Under the pieces are notes generated by a model, which saw nothing but the letters and a program-made list of their open reading frames with translations, was not told the origin of the DNA and made no database searches. Both the position numbers and the translations under genes were made by a program. A stretch of 64,000 bases of DNA from Burkholderia sp. USMB20 (GTDB taxonomy: Bacteria; Pseudomonadota; Gammaproteobacteria; Burkholderiales; Burkholderiaceae): NCBI RefSeq assembly GCF_000949135.2, contig NZ_JTAN02000005.1, forward strand, positions 124,001 to 188,000, read 5' to 3'. Shown piece after piece: positions 8,269-16,340 of the stretch; position 1 is the stretch's first letter; each line of letters opens with the position of its first letter.

Positions 8269-8646
8269 TCATGCGACGCCGCGCGCCACCTGCTGCCGGA
8301 CCTGCGCGTGCGTGCCGAGCGCGGCGGCGATCGCATCGACCGCCTCGGCCGCGCGCGCGGCGCCGCACATGAACGCATCGACGGCCGCGAAGCCGTGCTC
8401 CGGCCACGTATGAATCGTGATGTGCGACTCCGCGAGCAGCACGACACCCGTCACCCCATGCTCACCGCCGAAATGATGGAAATGCGCGCCGATCACGCGT
8501 GCGCCGGCCTGCTGCGCGGCGTCGGTGAGTATCGTCTCGAGCCGCGCGGCGTCGCGCAGCAGTGCCGCGTCGATGCCGGCGAGATCGGCCAGCACGTGCG
8601 AGCCGAGCGTCGCACGCGGCGCGGCGATATCGTCTCGCGCCGTCAT
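8269..8646 (-). CDS. speH: S-adenosylmethionine decarboxylase proenzyme (SpeH class)
   Basis: A 125-residue pyruvoyl-dependent enzyme that makes decarboxylated AdoMet, the aminopropyl donor for spermidine synthesis. The self-processing site is LLAESHITIH: cleavage between Glu73 and Ser74 would turn Ser74 into the pyruvoyl group. The expected processing and catalytic residues follow at His79 and Cys94 (AFMCG), with the same spacing as in the Thermotoga enzyme. The ATG at 8646 overlaps the stop of the preceding 48-aa gene (ATGA), so translation is coupled. It is in the same operon as DUF350, SPFH and DUF4178 genes, and a spermidine synthase is encoded divergently, so it should feed that aminopropyltransferase. 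Confidence 0.93.
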   Translation of the reverse strand: MTARDDIAAPRATLGSHVLADLAGIDAALLRDAARLETILTDAAQQAGARVIGAHFHHFGGEHGVTGVVLLAESHITIHTWPEHGFAAVDAFMCGAARAAEAVDAIAAALGTHAQVRQQVARGVA

Positions 8647-8789
8647 TTGTGCGACCCGTACGACGAATAGCCGCTGCGCGCCGACGAACTGCCCCACCCG
8701 CTGCCGCCCGAACCGCTGCCGCCGAGCGACGCGCAGCTGAACAGCGTGACGACGATCAGCCCGTAAAGTCCGTAGAGGATGTAACGCAT
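8643..8789 (-). CDS. 48-aa Gly/Ser-rich small membrane or lipoprotein
   Basis: MRYILYGLYGLIVVTLFSC begins with a hydrophobic segment (residues 3-17) ending in LFSC, a possible but imperfect lipobox with Cys19. The rest is a flexible Gly/Ser/Tyr tail ending in YSSYGSHK. The ATG at 8789 shares one base with the TAA of the DUF4178 gene (TAATG), and its own stop overlaps the SpeH start (ATGA), so it is translationally coupled on both sides. That arrangement is the main argument that this very short frame is a real gene. I recognise no family. It could be a membrane tether for one of its operon partners. Confidence 0.7.
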   Translation of the reverse strand: MRYILYGLYGLIVVTLFSCASLGGSGSGGSGWGSSSARSGYSSYGSHK

Positions 8790-10309
8790 TACGAGTTGCC
8801 CCCGTCGGACGCGAAGCCCTTCCACAGCCATTCCGGCAGCCACAGCACGAGCAGGCCGATCAGCACGTAGACGGAGCGGCCGCTGAACGAGAACAGCGAA
8901 CCCAGGTTGAAGATCACGAGCATCGCGCTGAACACGATCGGCAGCGGCGCGAAGCTATGCGGCTGCTTCGCGCCGAACAGGCCCGTCGACGCCCCGGCGG
9001 AACCCGTTGCGGACGCAACCGCTGCCGTCGCGAGCGCCAGCGTCGCGAAGCGTTCGGCCAGTGCGCCGGCCGACAACGGCCGCGCACGCGACCAGACGAT
9101 TTCCGCGGCGCTGCGCTCGCGCGTGAGCTTGTCCTTCTGCCAGCCGTAGTCGGTGATCGACGTGCGGTCGCCGATCTGCACGCGCCAGTTGAACGCGCCG
9201 ACCACGTACACGACTTCCGAGTCGTACGTCTCGCGCAGTCGATAGGTCTTGCCTTCGTCGATGACGTCGGACTCGCCGCCGATCGTCGGCCAGTGATCGA
9301 GCACCTGCACGCGATCCCAGCGCCCTTCGCTCTGCACGAGCCACAGGAAGCCGCGTTTCGGGTTCAGCAGCAGGTATTCGTCCCACGTCTCGTCGTCGCC
9401 CGGCACGCGGCAACGCATCATGCCGATCACCGTGTACTTCACGCCGTCGAACGTGCCGGTCGCGCCGAGTTCCAGCGCGCCCTTCACCGCATCGAGCTTG
9501 CGCTGCGCGGCGAACACGGTCTGCTGCTCGGCCGTGCACTGCACGCCCGCGTGACAGCTGCCGCACACGACGTAGTCGGCCAGGTTCGGTGCATACGACA
9601 GCGGCGCGCCGCAGCTCGGGCACGCGAACGGCACCATCTGCGCGCCCCGTTTCTCCCGCGTGTCGTTGTCGGTATCGCGCAGCCCCGTGAATGCGAGTGC
9701 GTCGAATTCCATCGCCTCGCCGCTGTAGACGGCCGGGCTCCCGCCGTTCGCGTCGGCGTCGGAATAGTCGTAGGTCGCGAATGCGTTGCCGGTGCGCAGG
9801 TCGACGACGCGGGCTTCCCAGCCCGCATCGATGCGGAACGGCAACTCGCCGTCGCCGCCCGTGCAGCGCGCGGTGCGCACGTCGGACACGAGATACGCGC
9901 GGCCGCCGTGGTCGATCCGCATGCCCGGTTCGAGCGTGCCGAACGCGGGCCACGCGCCGCCCGACGCATCGTCGGGCTCGCGCACCGTGACCGCATACTG
10001 GCCCGACGCATCCGACAGCCAGCCGAACGCGCCGTCGTCGAACACGACGTACCACTCGCTCCACGCGCCGGCGTCGTAGGTCATCTGGATGCGGCCGAGC
10101 ACCGTGAACGTGCGCTTGCCGTAGCGCCCGGCCGTGCCGATCTGGATCGGCGACGCGTCGTCGAGCACCGTGGCCAGCTCGCCGATGCGCTCGACGTCGG
10201 CACCGCGCTTGAGCAGCGTGCTGCGACAGAACGCGCAGACGGCCATCACCGCCGCCGCCGAGCGAAACTCGACCGGCGCGCCGCACTGGGGGCACGAAGT
10301 ACTGAACAT
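8789..10309 (-). CDS. DUF4178 protein with two zinc ribbons and C-terminal membrane anchor
   Basis: A 506-residue protein with an internal duplication. It starts with a CPQCGAP...CAFC zinc ribbon (residues 6-28) followed by a first DUF4178 domain (IQIGTAGRYGKRTFTVLGR). A second ribbon CPSCGAP...CGSCH lies near residues 229-251, followed by a second DUF4178 unit (LGATGTFDGVKYTVIG). Two hydrophobic segments near the C terminus (PLPIVFSAMLVIFNLGSLF and YVLIGLLVLWLPEWLW) should anchor it in the inner membrane. The gene is 9 bp after the SPFH gene and overlaps the next by one base. DUF4178 proteins recur next to SpeD/SpeE, SPFH and DUF350 genes; their biochemical role is not established. Confidence 0.9.
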   Translation of the reverse strand: MFSTSCPQCGAPVEFRSAAAVMAVCAFCRSTLLKRGADVERIGELATVLDDASPIQIGTAGRYGKRTFTVLGRIQMTYDAGAWSEWYVVFDDGAFGWLSDASGQYAVTVREPDDASGGAWPAFGTLEPGMRIDHGGRAYLVSDVRTARCTGGDGELPFRIDAGWEARVVDLRTGNAFATYDYSDADANGGSPAVYSGEAMEFDALAFTGLRDTDNDTREKRGAQMVPFACPSCGAPLSYAPNLADYVVCGSCHAGVQCTAEQQTVFAAQRKLDAVKGALELGATGTFDGVKYTVIGMMRCRVPGDDETWDEYLLLNPKRGFLWLVQSEGRWDRVQVLDHWPTIGGESDVIDEGKTYRLRETYDSEVVYVVGAFNWRVQIGDRTSITDYGWQKDKLTRERSAAEIVWSRARPLSAGALAERFATLALATAAVASATGSAGASTGLFGAKQPHSFAPLPIVFSAMLVIFNLGSLFSFSGRSVYVLIGLLVLWLPEWLWKGFASDGGNS

Positions 10310-10318
10310 GCGTGACGC

Positions 10319-11323
10319 TTACCGGGTGAGCTTCGCGAGGATGTCCGCCTTCGCGCGCGCATAGTCCTCTTCGGTGACGAGGCCCTTGTCGAGCAGCGCC
10401 TTCAGCTGTTCGAGGCGTTGCACGTAATCGGTCCCTTCGGCCGGTGCGGCCGGCGCCGGTTGCGCGGCGCCCGCGATCTGGCCGGCCATCGCCTGCCCGA
10501 TCGCCGCGCCGGCCGCGAGCCCCGCGCCGACCCCCGCGATGCCGCCCGGGTTCTGCGCGGCCAGCGGAATCGCCTGCGCCGTCTGGTATTGCGTCGCGCG
10601 GGCGAGATCGCCGGCCATCCCCGCGCCGATCCGCAGGTCGAGCGCCTTCTGCAGCTCGGCCGGCAGCGACACGCTTTCGACCGCGAATGCATCGAGCGCG
10701 AGGCCGTAGCGCGTGAACACCGGCACCAGCGCCTCGGCGACGCGTTGCGACAGCAGCGTCTGGTTCGCGGCCATGTCGACGAACGGCACGTCGGCGGAAC
10801 CGAACGTCGTGCTCATCGCGGTGACGACCAGGTTGCGCAGCTGCTGCTCGAGATCGTCGACCGTGTACTGCGCGCGCGTGCCGCTCACCTCGCGGTGGAA
10901 CGCGGCCGCATCGACGATCCGGTACGAGTAGATGCCGAACGCGCGCAGCTGCACGAAGCCGAATTCGCGATCGCGGATCGTCACCGGCTGCGCGGTGCCC
11001 CAGCGCCGGCCGAGCTGCAGCCGCGTGCTGAAGAAGTAGACATCCGACTTGAAAGGAGACTGAAAGAACTTGTCCCAGTTCTTCAGGTACGTGAGCACCG
11101 GCAGCGTGCGCGTTTCCAGCTTGTACAGCCCGGGCTGGAACACGTCGGCGACCTTGCCTTCGTTGACGAAGATCGCGACCTGCGTTTCGCGCACGGTCAG
11201 CTGGCCGCCGTACTGGATCTCCTGGTCTTCCATCGGATAGCGCCAGGCCAGCACGCCGTCGGTGTCTTCCGTCCATTGCAGGACGTCGATGAACTGCTTG
11301 CGGATAAACGAACCCAGACTCAT
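10319..11323 (-). CDS. SPFH/Band-7 domain protein with C-terminal SHOCT motif
   Basis: A 334-residue protein from ATG 11323 (MSLGSFIRKQFIDVLQW). Residues about 25-235 are the SPFH domain of the YdjI-like branch: an N-terminal IQYGGQLTVRETQVAIFVNEG, then Phe/Tyr-rich strands, then the helical part with SLPAELQKALDLR. A Gly/Ala linker (residues about 240-290) leads to a SHOCT motif at about 298-332 (LEQLKALLDKGLVTEEDY), a short helical motif often linked to membranes or oligomers. There is no transmembrane helix. SPFH proteins scaffold membrane microdomains. It is second in the DUF350-SPFH-DUF4178-small protein-SpeH operon. Confidence 0.9.
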   Translation of the reverse strand: MSLGSFIRKQFIDVLQWTEDTDGVLAWRYPMEDQEIQYGGQLTVRETQVAIFVNEGKVADVFQPGLYKLETRTLPVLTYLKNWDKFFQSPFKSDVYFFSTRLQLGRRWGTAQPVTIRDREFGFVQLRAFGIYSYRIVDAAAFHREVSGTRAQYTVDDLEQQLRNLVVTAMSTTFGSADVPFVDMAANQTLLSQRVAEALVPVFTRYGLALDAFAVESVSLPAELQKALDLRIGAGMAGDLARATQYQTAQAIPLAAQNPGGIAGVGAGLAAGAAIGQAMAGQIAGAAQPAPAAPAEGTDYVQRLEQLKALLDKGLVTEEDYARAKADILAKLTR

Positions 11324-11349
11324 GTCGGTCTCCCAGGACGCGTGGCGCG

Positions 11350-11736
11350 TCAGGTCAGGCAGGCGGCATTGATGATGCCGACGACGAGCGACGCAGTGCC
11401 CATCAGGCCACCCATCGCGACGTTGCGATCCTCGATCGCATGGTTCATGCCGGGAATCAGGCGGGTCAGCACCGCGTAGGTGACAAGCTGCACGGCCATC
11501 GCGCCGACGGCCCACAGCACGACTTCGCCGAGCGTCGAATTGTGCGCGATGCTGGACGCGAGCGTCAGGCAGAAGCCGACCAGCGCGCCGCCGAACGACA
11601 GCGTCGCGGCCGCGTTGCCGTCGCGGATCAGGGCCAGTTCGTCGAACGGGGTGACCTTCAGGTACACTGCCGCGAACACGAAAAGCAGCACGAACGCCGA
11701 CAGCAAATGAACCGCATAAAGATAGGCACTATTCAT
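11350..11736 (-). CDS. DUF350 membrane protein (YjfL-like)
   Basis: 128 residues with four predicted transmembrane segments: residues about 5-27, 45-66, 75-95 and 107-126. The polar motif TPFDELALIRDGN between the first two helices and the repeated small residues in the second (AATLSFGGALVGFCLTLASSI) are characteristic of the DUF350/YjfL family, whose function is unknown. It is the first gene of the minus-strand operon, 26 bp before the SPFH gene, and faces the divergent spermidine synthase across a 121-bp gap. Confidence 0.9.
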   Translation of the reverse strand: MNSAYLYAVHLLSAFVLLFVFAAVYLKVTPFDELALIRDGNAAATLSFGGALVGFCLTLASSIAHNSTLGEVVLWAVGAMAVQLVTYAVLTRLIPGMNHAIEDRNVAMGGLMGTASLVVGIINAACLT

Positions 11737-11857
11737 TCTTTTCCTCGGATTTTGTGCTCGGTTCGCCGCCCCGTCGCAGGCTGGCCCATGGCGGGCCACC
11801 CCACGAAAATCCGCGCCAGTATATCCACATTGACGAGCACTGCACAACGGACGCGCC
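11737..11857. promoter_or_regulatory. Divergent promoter region of the polyamine/membrane cluster
   Basis: This 121-bp gap separates the two arms of the cluster. It contains a GC hairpin (TGGCCC at 11782-11787 and GGGCCA at 11793-11798). On the minus strand there is a TATACT -10-like hexamer (plus-strand positions 11818-11823) about 80 bp before the DUF350 start. A -35 match is poor, so an alternative sigma factor or an activator is possible. Confidence 0.4.
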
Positions 11858-13372
11858 ATGCTGCATAAGCGCGCGCTCGTCCTGTCGATCCTCGTGCTCG
11901 CGTCGTGCGGGCTCGGCTACGAACTGATCAGCAGCGCGCTGTCGAGCTACCTGCTCGGCGATTCGATCCTGCAGTTCTCGTCGGTGATCGGCAGCTACCT
12001 GTTCGCGATGGGGATCGGCTCGTGGCTCGCGAAGTTCGTCGAGGACGACGACGTGCTCGACCGCTTCGTCGACATCGAGCTGCTCGTCGGCCTGCTCGGC
12101 GGCGTGTCGGCTGCGCTGCTGTTCGCGGTGTTCGCGTGGCTGGCCGCGCCCTTCCGCGCGGCGCTCTACGCGCTCGTGCTCGCGCTCGGCCTGCTGATAG
12201 GGATGGAGATTCCGCTCGTGATGCGCGCGTTCCAGCAGCGCCGCCAGGCGTTCCGCCATACCGTCAGCGAAGTGCTGACCTTCGACTATCTCGGCTCGCT
12301 CGCCGTGTCGCTGATCTTCCCGCTCGTGCTCGCGCCGCGTCTCGGCCTGTTGCGCACGAGCTTCCTGTTCGGGCTGCTGAACGCGTTCGTCGCACTGTGG
12401 ACCACGCACCTGTTCCGCGCCGAGATCCGCAACGTGCGCGGCAAGCTGATGCGCGCGTCGCTCGTGATCGGGCTGCTCGTCGCCGGCTTCGCGCTGTCGG
12501 ACCGCATCACGCACTGGGCCGAGCACGGCGTGTACGGCGACGAGACCATCTATTCGGAAACGACGCCGTACCAGCGCATCGTGCTCACGCAGTGGCACGA
12601 CGACATGCGGCTGTACCTGAACGGCAACCTGCAGTTCTCGTCGCGCGACGAGCATCGCTATCACGAGGCGCTGATCCATCCGACGATCGAGGCGCTGCCG
12701 TGGGCGAAGCGCGTGCTCGTGCTCGGCGGCGGCGACGGCCTCGCGGTGCGCGAACTGCTCAAGCACCGCAATCTCGAACGGATCACGCTCGTCGATCTCG
12801 ACCCCGCGATGACGAAGCTGTTCTCGACTTCGGTGCCGCTCGTGAAGCTGAACCAGGGTTCGCTGAAGGACCCGCGCGTGCAGGTGATCAACGACGATGC
12901 GGTGCGCTGGCTCGAATCGAACGCCGACGTGTACGACGCGATCGTCGTCGACTTCCCCGATCCGACCAACTTCGGGCTCGGCCGGCTGTATTCGGTGCCG
13001 GTGTTCCGGCTGCTCGCGCGCCACCTGTCCGAGAACGGCTATGCGGTGATCCAGTCGACGTCGCCGTACTTCGCGCCGCACGCGTACTGGACGATCATCG
13101 CGACGCTGCGCGAAGCCGGGCTCAACACCTGGCCGTACCACTGCTACGTGCCGTCGTTCGGCGACTGGGGATTCGTGATCGCCGGCAAGCGTCGCGACTT
13201 CACCGTGCCGACACGCTATTCGGTGCCGACGCGCTGGCTCGACGCGCAGACGGCCGCCGAGATGTTCCACTTCCCGGCCGACATGCCGGCGCTGCCGATG
13301 TCGCCGAACGAACTCAACGACCAGCCGCTCGTGCGCCGCTTCGACGACGACTGGAAGCACGTGCTGCGCTGA
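11858..13372 (+). CDS. Membrane-anchored spermidine synthase-like aminopropyltransferase
   Basis: 504 residues. The N-terminal ~225 residues hold about seven transmembrane segments (LVLSILVLASCGLGYELI onward, including LYALVLALGLLIGMEIPLV). The C-terminal half is a Rossmann aminopropyltransferase/methyltransferase domain with QFSSRDEHRYHE near residue 252, the AdoMet-site VLVLGGGDG, VDLDPAM, and the acidic IVVDFPDPTNF. These are the spermidine synthase motifs, so it probably uses decarboxylated AdoMet made by the SpeH protein encoded on the opposite arm. The acceptor amine is unknown. The stop shares one base with the ATG of the flavoprotein gene (TGATG), so the two are translationally coupled. 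Confidence 0.92.
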   Translation: MLHKRALVLSILVLASCGLGYELISSALSSYLLGDSILQFSSVIGSYLFAMGIGSWLAKFVEDDDVLDRFVDIELLVGLLGGVSAALLFAVFAWLAAPFRAALYALVLALGLLIGMEIPLVMRAFQQRRQAFRHTVSEVLTFDYLGSLAVSLIFPLVLAPRLGLLRTSFLFGLLNAFVALWTTHLFRAEIRNVRGKLMRASLVIGLLVAGFALSDRITHWAEHGVYGDETIYSETTPYQRIVLTQWHDDMRLYLNGNLQFSSRDEHRYHEALIHPTIEALPWAKRVLVLGGGDGLAVRELLKHRNLERITLVDLDPAMTKLFSTSVPLVKLNQGSLKDPRVQVINDDAVRWLESNADVYDAIVVDFPDPTNFGLGRLYSVPVFRLLARHLSENGYAVIQSTSPYFAPHAYWTIIATLREAGLNTWPYHCYVPSFGDWGFVIAGKRRDFTVPTRYSVPTRWLDAQTAAEMFHFPADMPALPMSPNELNDQPLVRRFDDDWKHVLR

Positions 13373-14991
13373 TGGATCGCCGCACGTTCCTCGTCGCGTC
13401 CGCGGCGGCGTCGCTCGCCGCGTGCGGCCGCACCGGCTGGATCGAGACGACGCCGCGCGTCGGCTACCCCGGCATGCGCGAAGGCCATGCGCTGCGCGAC
13501 CACGCGGCGCTGCCGCCGCCGTCCGGCACGATCGAGACCGACGTCGCGGTCCTCGGCGCGGGCGCGGCCGGGTTGTCGTGCGCGTGGCAGCTCGCGCGCG
13601 CGGGGCACACACGCTTCGTCGTGCTCGCCGGTCCCGAATTCGGCGGCAATGCGGCCGGCGGCCGCTTCGGCGAACTCGGCTATCCGAAGGGCGCGCACTA
13701 CCTGCCGCTGCCGTCGCTCGAATCCGCACATCTGCGCGACATGCTCGCCGATCTCGGCGTGATCGAAGCGGCGCCGTTCTCCGCGCAACCCGCGTACGAC
13801 GAACGCGCGCTCGTGCACGCACCCGACGAACGGCTGTTCATCGGCGGCCAGTGGCAGGACGGCATCGTGCCGACGGCCGGCCTCGACGCCGATGCGCTCG
13901 CGCAGCAAACGCGCTTCTTCGCCTACACCGACAACCTGCCCACGGCGCGCGGCGCGGACGGCCGCAAGGTGTTCTGCATCCCGCTCGCGGAATCGTCGCG
14001 CGACCCGCGCTGGCGCGCGCTCGACCGGCGCTCGTTCAGGCAGTGGCTGCTCGACGAGGGCTACACCGCGACCGCGCTGCACTGGTACCTGAACTACTGC
14101 TGCCGCGACGACTACGGTGCGGGTTACGAGCACGTGTCCGCGTGGGCCGGCCTGCACTATTTCTCGTCGCGCGGCGGCCACGCGAGCGATGCGGGCGACG
14201 GCGCCGTGCTGACCTGGCCCGACGGGCTGCATACGATGGTGACGAAGCTGAGCGACTCGATCACCGCGCGCACCGGCTCGAACGCGTGGTCGCGGCGCGG
14301 CTTCGCCGTTCGCGCGACCGAGCGCGCGGGCGGCGTCGACGTGCTGTGTGCGCGCATCGCCGACGACGGCACGCTGTCGACGTTCACGCTGAAGGCGCGG
14401 CGCGTCGTCAGTGCCATGCCGCTGTTCGTCGCGGCTCGCGTGTTTCCGCAGTTGCGCGCGTACGGTTTCGATCCCACGCGCGACCTGCCGCCGCGCGCGC
14501 CGTGGCTCGTGTCCAATTTCCTGCTCGACGGGATGCCGGCCGAGGCAGCCGGCGTGCCGCTCGCGTGGGACAACGTCGTCTACGACGGCGCGGGGCTCGG
14601 CTATGTCGTGTCGACGCACCAGCTGATCCGGATGTCGCCGCCGACCCGTTCCGTGTTCTCCGCCTATCAGGCGTTGAGTACGCAAACGCCGGACGACACG
14701 CGCCGCTGGCTTGCCCAGGCAAAGCCCGATGCGTTGCGCGAACAGGCGGCGATCGACCTGCAGGCCGTCTACGGACGCGAACTGTGGAAGCACGCGACGG
14801 CGCTCGAGATCACCGTGCGCGGCCACGCGATGGCGACACCCGATGTCGGCTTCCTGAGCCGGCCGGGGCTGCTCGCGCTGCGCGAGGCCGACGGCCCCGT
14901 CGTGTTCGCGCATGCGGACCTGTCCGGACTGTCGCTGTTCGAGGAAGCATCGTACTGGGGCATGCTCGCGGCCCGGCGCGTGCTCGCCTGA
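13372..14991 (+). CDS. Tat-exported, lipobox-bearing FAD-dependent amine oxidase-like protein
   Basis: 539 residues starting at the ATG that overlaps the spermidine synthase stop. The N terminus MDRRTFLVASAAASLAAC carries a twin-arginine motif (R3-R4) and a lipobox ending at Cys18, so it should be exported folded by the Tat system and lipidated. A dinucleotide-binding motif VAVLGAGAAGLSCAW lies near residues 57-71, as in the flavin amine oxidase/phytoene desaturase superfamily, and a C-terminal FAD block is seen around FAHADLSGLSLFEEASYWG. Its coupling to an aminopropyltransferase suggests that it oxidises a polyamine or its product outside the cytoplasm, which is inference. Confidence 0.85.
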   Translation: MDRRTFLVASAAASLAACGRTGWIETTPRVGYPGMREGHALRDHAALPPPSGTIETDVAVLGAGAAGLSCAWQLARAGHTRFVVLAGPEFGGNAAGGRFGELGYPKGAHYLPLPSLESAHLRDMLADLGVIEAAPFSAQPAYDERALVHAPDERLFIGGQWQDGIVPTAGLDADALAQQTRFFAYTDNLPTARGADGRKVFCIPLAESSRDPRWRALDRRSFRQWLLDEGYTATALHWYLNYCCRDDYGAGYEHVSAWAGLHYFSSRGGHASDAGDGAVLTWPDGLHTMVTKLSDSITARTGSNAWSRRGFAVRATERAGGVDVLCARIADDGTLSTFTLKARRVVSAMPLFVAARVFPQLRAYGFDPTRDLPPRAPWLVSNFLLDGMPAEAAGVPLAWDNVVYDGAGLGYVVSTHQLIRMSPPTRSVFSAYQALSTQTPDDTRRWLAQAKPDALREQAAIDLQAVYGRELWKHATALEITVRGHAMATPDVGFLSRPGLLALREADGPVVFAHADLSGLSLFEEASYWGMLAARRVLA

Positions 14992-15031
14992 GCGCCGATT
15001 TCCGGCGCGCGCGACGCCGCGCATTCCGTCA

Positions 15032-15059
15032 TTGCGGCGCCGCCGGCAACCGCTATAAT
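15032..15059 (+). promoter_or_regulatory. Sigma-70-like promoter upstream of the amidase gene
   Basis: A perfect TATAAT -10 hexamer at 15054-15059 lies 16 bp after TTGCGG (15032-15037), a partial -35 match. It is 58 bp before the amidase ATG. It is one of few consensus -10 boxes in this GC-rich window. Confidence 0.55.
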
Positions 15060-15117
15060 CGCGCGACATTCCGACTGCATTGAGCAGGCCGACGGTGCGC
15101 GCCATACGACGCGCCGC

Positions 15118-15900
15118 ATGCCCTCCTCGACAACAACAATGACAAACCGAACCCTTCGACGTCTTCGTCCGTTCGTGCGCGCCGCCGCGCGCCTGCTCGC
15201 ATGCGTCCCGCTGCTCGGCGCGCCGCTCGCGCTGCATGCGGCCGATGCGGCAGGTCGGGACGCACAGCCGGCCTCCGGCCGCTACGTCGTCGTCGACACC
15301 GGCCATACGCCGGCCCACCCGGGTGCCACCGGCGCAAGCGGCCGCGTCGAATACCGGTACAACCTCGACCTGTCCACCGCCGTCGCGGAGACGCTCGCCG
15401 CGCACGGCGATCGCGTGCTGCGCACGTCGGCCGACGGCCGCGAGATCGCGCTCGACCAGCGCTCGACGCAGGCGTCGGACGCAAATCTGTTCGTGTCGAT
15501 CCATCACGATTCGATGCAGCAGCAGTTCATCGACGCGGGCCGGCAGCGCGAATTCCGCGGTTTCGCCGTGTTCGTGTCCGAGCGCAATCCGCACTACGCG
15601 GAAAGCCTGCGTTGCGCGAACGCGATCGCCGAACGCCTGGTCGCGGCCGGCGAACGGCCGTCGCTGTATCACGCGCAGCCGATCAAGGGCGAGAACCGCC
15701 CGCTGATCGATCCGCAACTCGGCATCCACCGCTTCGACGATCTCGTCGTGCTGCGTACCGCGCCGATCCCGGCCGTTCTGGTCGAGGCGGGCGTGATCGT
15801 CAATCCCGACGAGGAAAAACGGCTCGCGCAGCGCGAGACGATCCAGCGCCTCGCCACCGCGATCGCGGGCGGGATCGACGCATGTACGGCGGCCAGGTAA
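15118..15900 (+). CDS. N-acetylmuramoyl-L-alanine amidase (Amidase_3, AmiC-like)
   Basis: 260 residues with an N-terminal signal region (basic residues up to about 25, hydrophobic core LLACVPLLGAPLALHA, likely cleavage near AHA/ADA). An alternative start is ATG 15139. The zinc-amidase motifs are VVVDTGHTPAHPG (first His), VEYRYNLDL (Glu), FVSIHHDS (second His) and VLVEAGVIVNPDEE (catalytic Glu). It should cleave the amide bond between MurNAc and the stem peptide in the periplasm. The protein lacks an AMIN domain and any LysM or SPOR domain, so it is a minimal enzyme. A promoter with a TATAAT box lies upstream, so it is probably transcribed separately from the polyamine genes. Confidence 0.9.
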   Translation: MPSSTTTMTNRTLRRLRPFVRAAARLLACVPLLGAPLALHAADAAGRDAQPASGRYVVVDTGHTPAHPGATGASGRVEYRYNLDLSTAVAETLAAHGDRVLRTSADGREIALDQRSTQASDANLFVSIHHDSMQQQFIDAGRQREFRGFAVFVSERNPHYAESLRCANAIAERLVAAGERPSLYHAQPIKGENRPLIDPQLGIHRFDDLVVLRTAPIPAVLVEAGVIVNPDEEKRLAQRETIQRLATAIAGGIDACTAAR

Positions 15901-15950
15901 AGGCGCCGCCGGTCGGTTTCAACGATTTTCACCCAGTGAGGAGCACCACA

Positions 15951-16340
15951 ATGATGAAGAAGAATCTGCTCGTTTCCTGCGCGCTGCTCGCGCTTGCCGT
16001 GCCGTTCTCCGCGCAGGCGGCCGGCTGCGGCAAACCGCGCAGCGCGTTCGACCAGGTGTACTGCAGCAGCAACGAGTTCTCGCAGGTCGACCGCGAACTG
16101 AACGACGAGTACGGCCGCGTGCGCAAGCAACTGAGCGGCGACCAGCAGGCGAAGCTGAAGACCGGCCAGCTCGCGTGGATGAAGCGGCGCGACGACCGCT
16201 GCAGCGAAACGCGCGACGACGGCTATCTCGTGAACCTGCAATGCGCGATCGACTTCACGCAATCGCGCCTGTCGTTCCTGCGCGAACGCGAGCGCGAATG
16301 CTCGAGCACGGGGTGCGTGACGGCGAAGCTCGGGGAGTAA
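15951..16340 (+). CDS. LprI/DUF1311-like periplasmic protein
   Basis: 129 residues from ATG 15951 with GAGGAG 7 nt upstream. The signal peptide is MMKKNLLVSCALLALAVPFS with cleavage after AQA (about residue 23). The mature part has six cysteines and the family-like pattern of SAFDQVYCSSNEFSQVDRELN followed by LKTGQLAWMKRRDDRC, as in DUF1311/LprI-type lysozyme-inhibitor-like proteins. It is only 50 bp after the amidase gene in the same direction, so the two may be co-transcribed, pairing a muramyl amidase with a putative lysozyme inhibitor. The inhibitory function is inferred from the family only. Confidence 0.8.
   Translation: MMKKNLLVSCALLALAVPFSAQAAGCGKPRSAFDQVYCSSNEFSQVDRELNDEYGRVRKQLSGDQQAKLKTGQLAWMKRRDDRCSETRDDGYLVNLQCAIDFTQSRLSFLRERERECSSTGCVTAKLGE

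Noticed and set aside
11905-14991. Long plus-strand frame over the spermidine synthase and flavoprotein genes
   Set aside because: Up to the join it is Arg/Ala-rich shadow sequence; only its 3' part is the real flavoprotein frame, which starts at 13372 with a coupled ATG.
13216-15729. Minus-strand frame of over 800 codons opposite the flavoprotein and amidase
   Set aside because: Arg-rich composition without domains; the plus-strand genes carry clear motifs.
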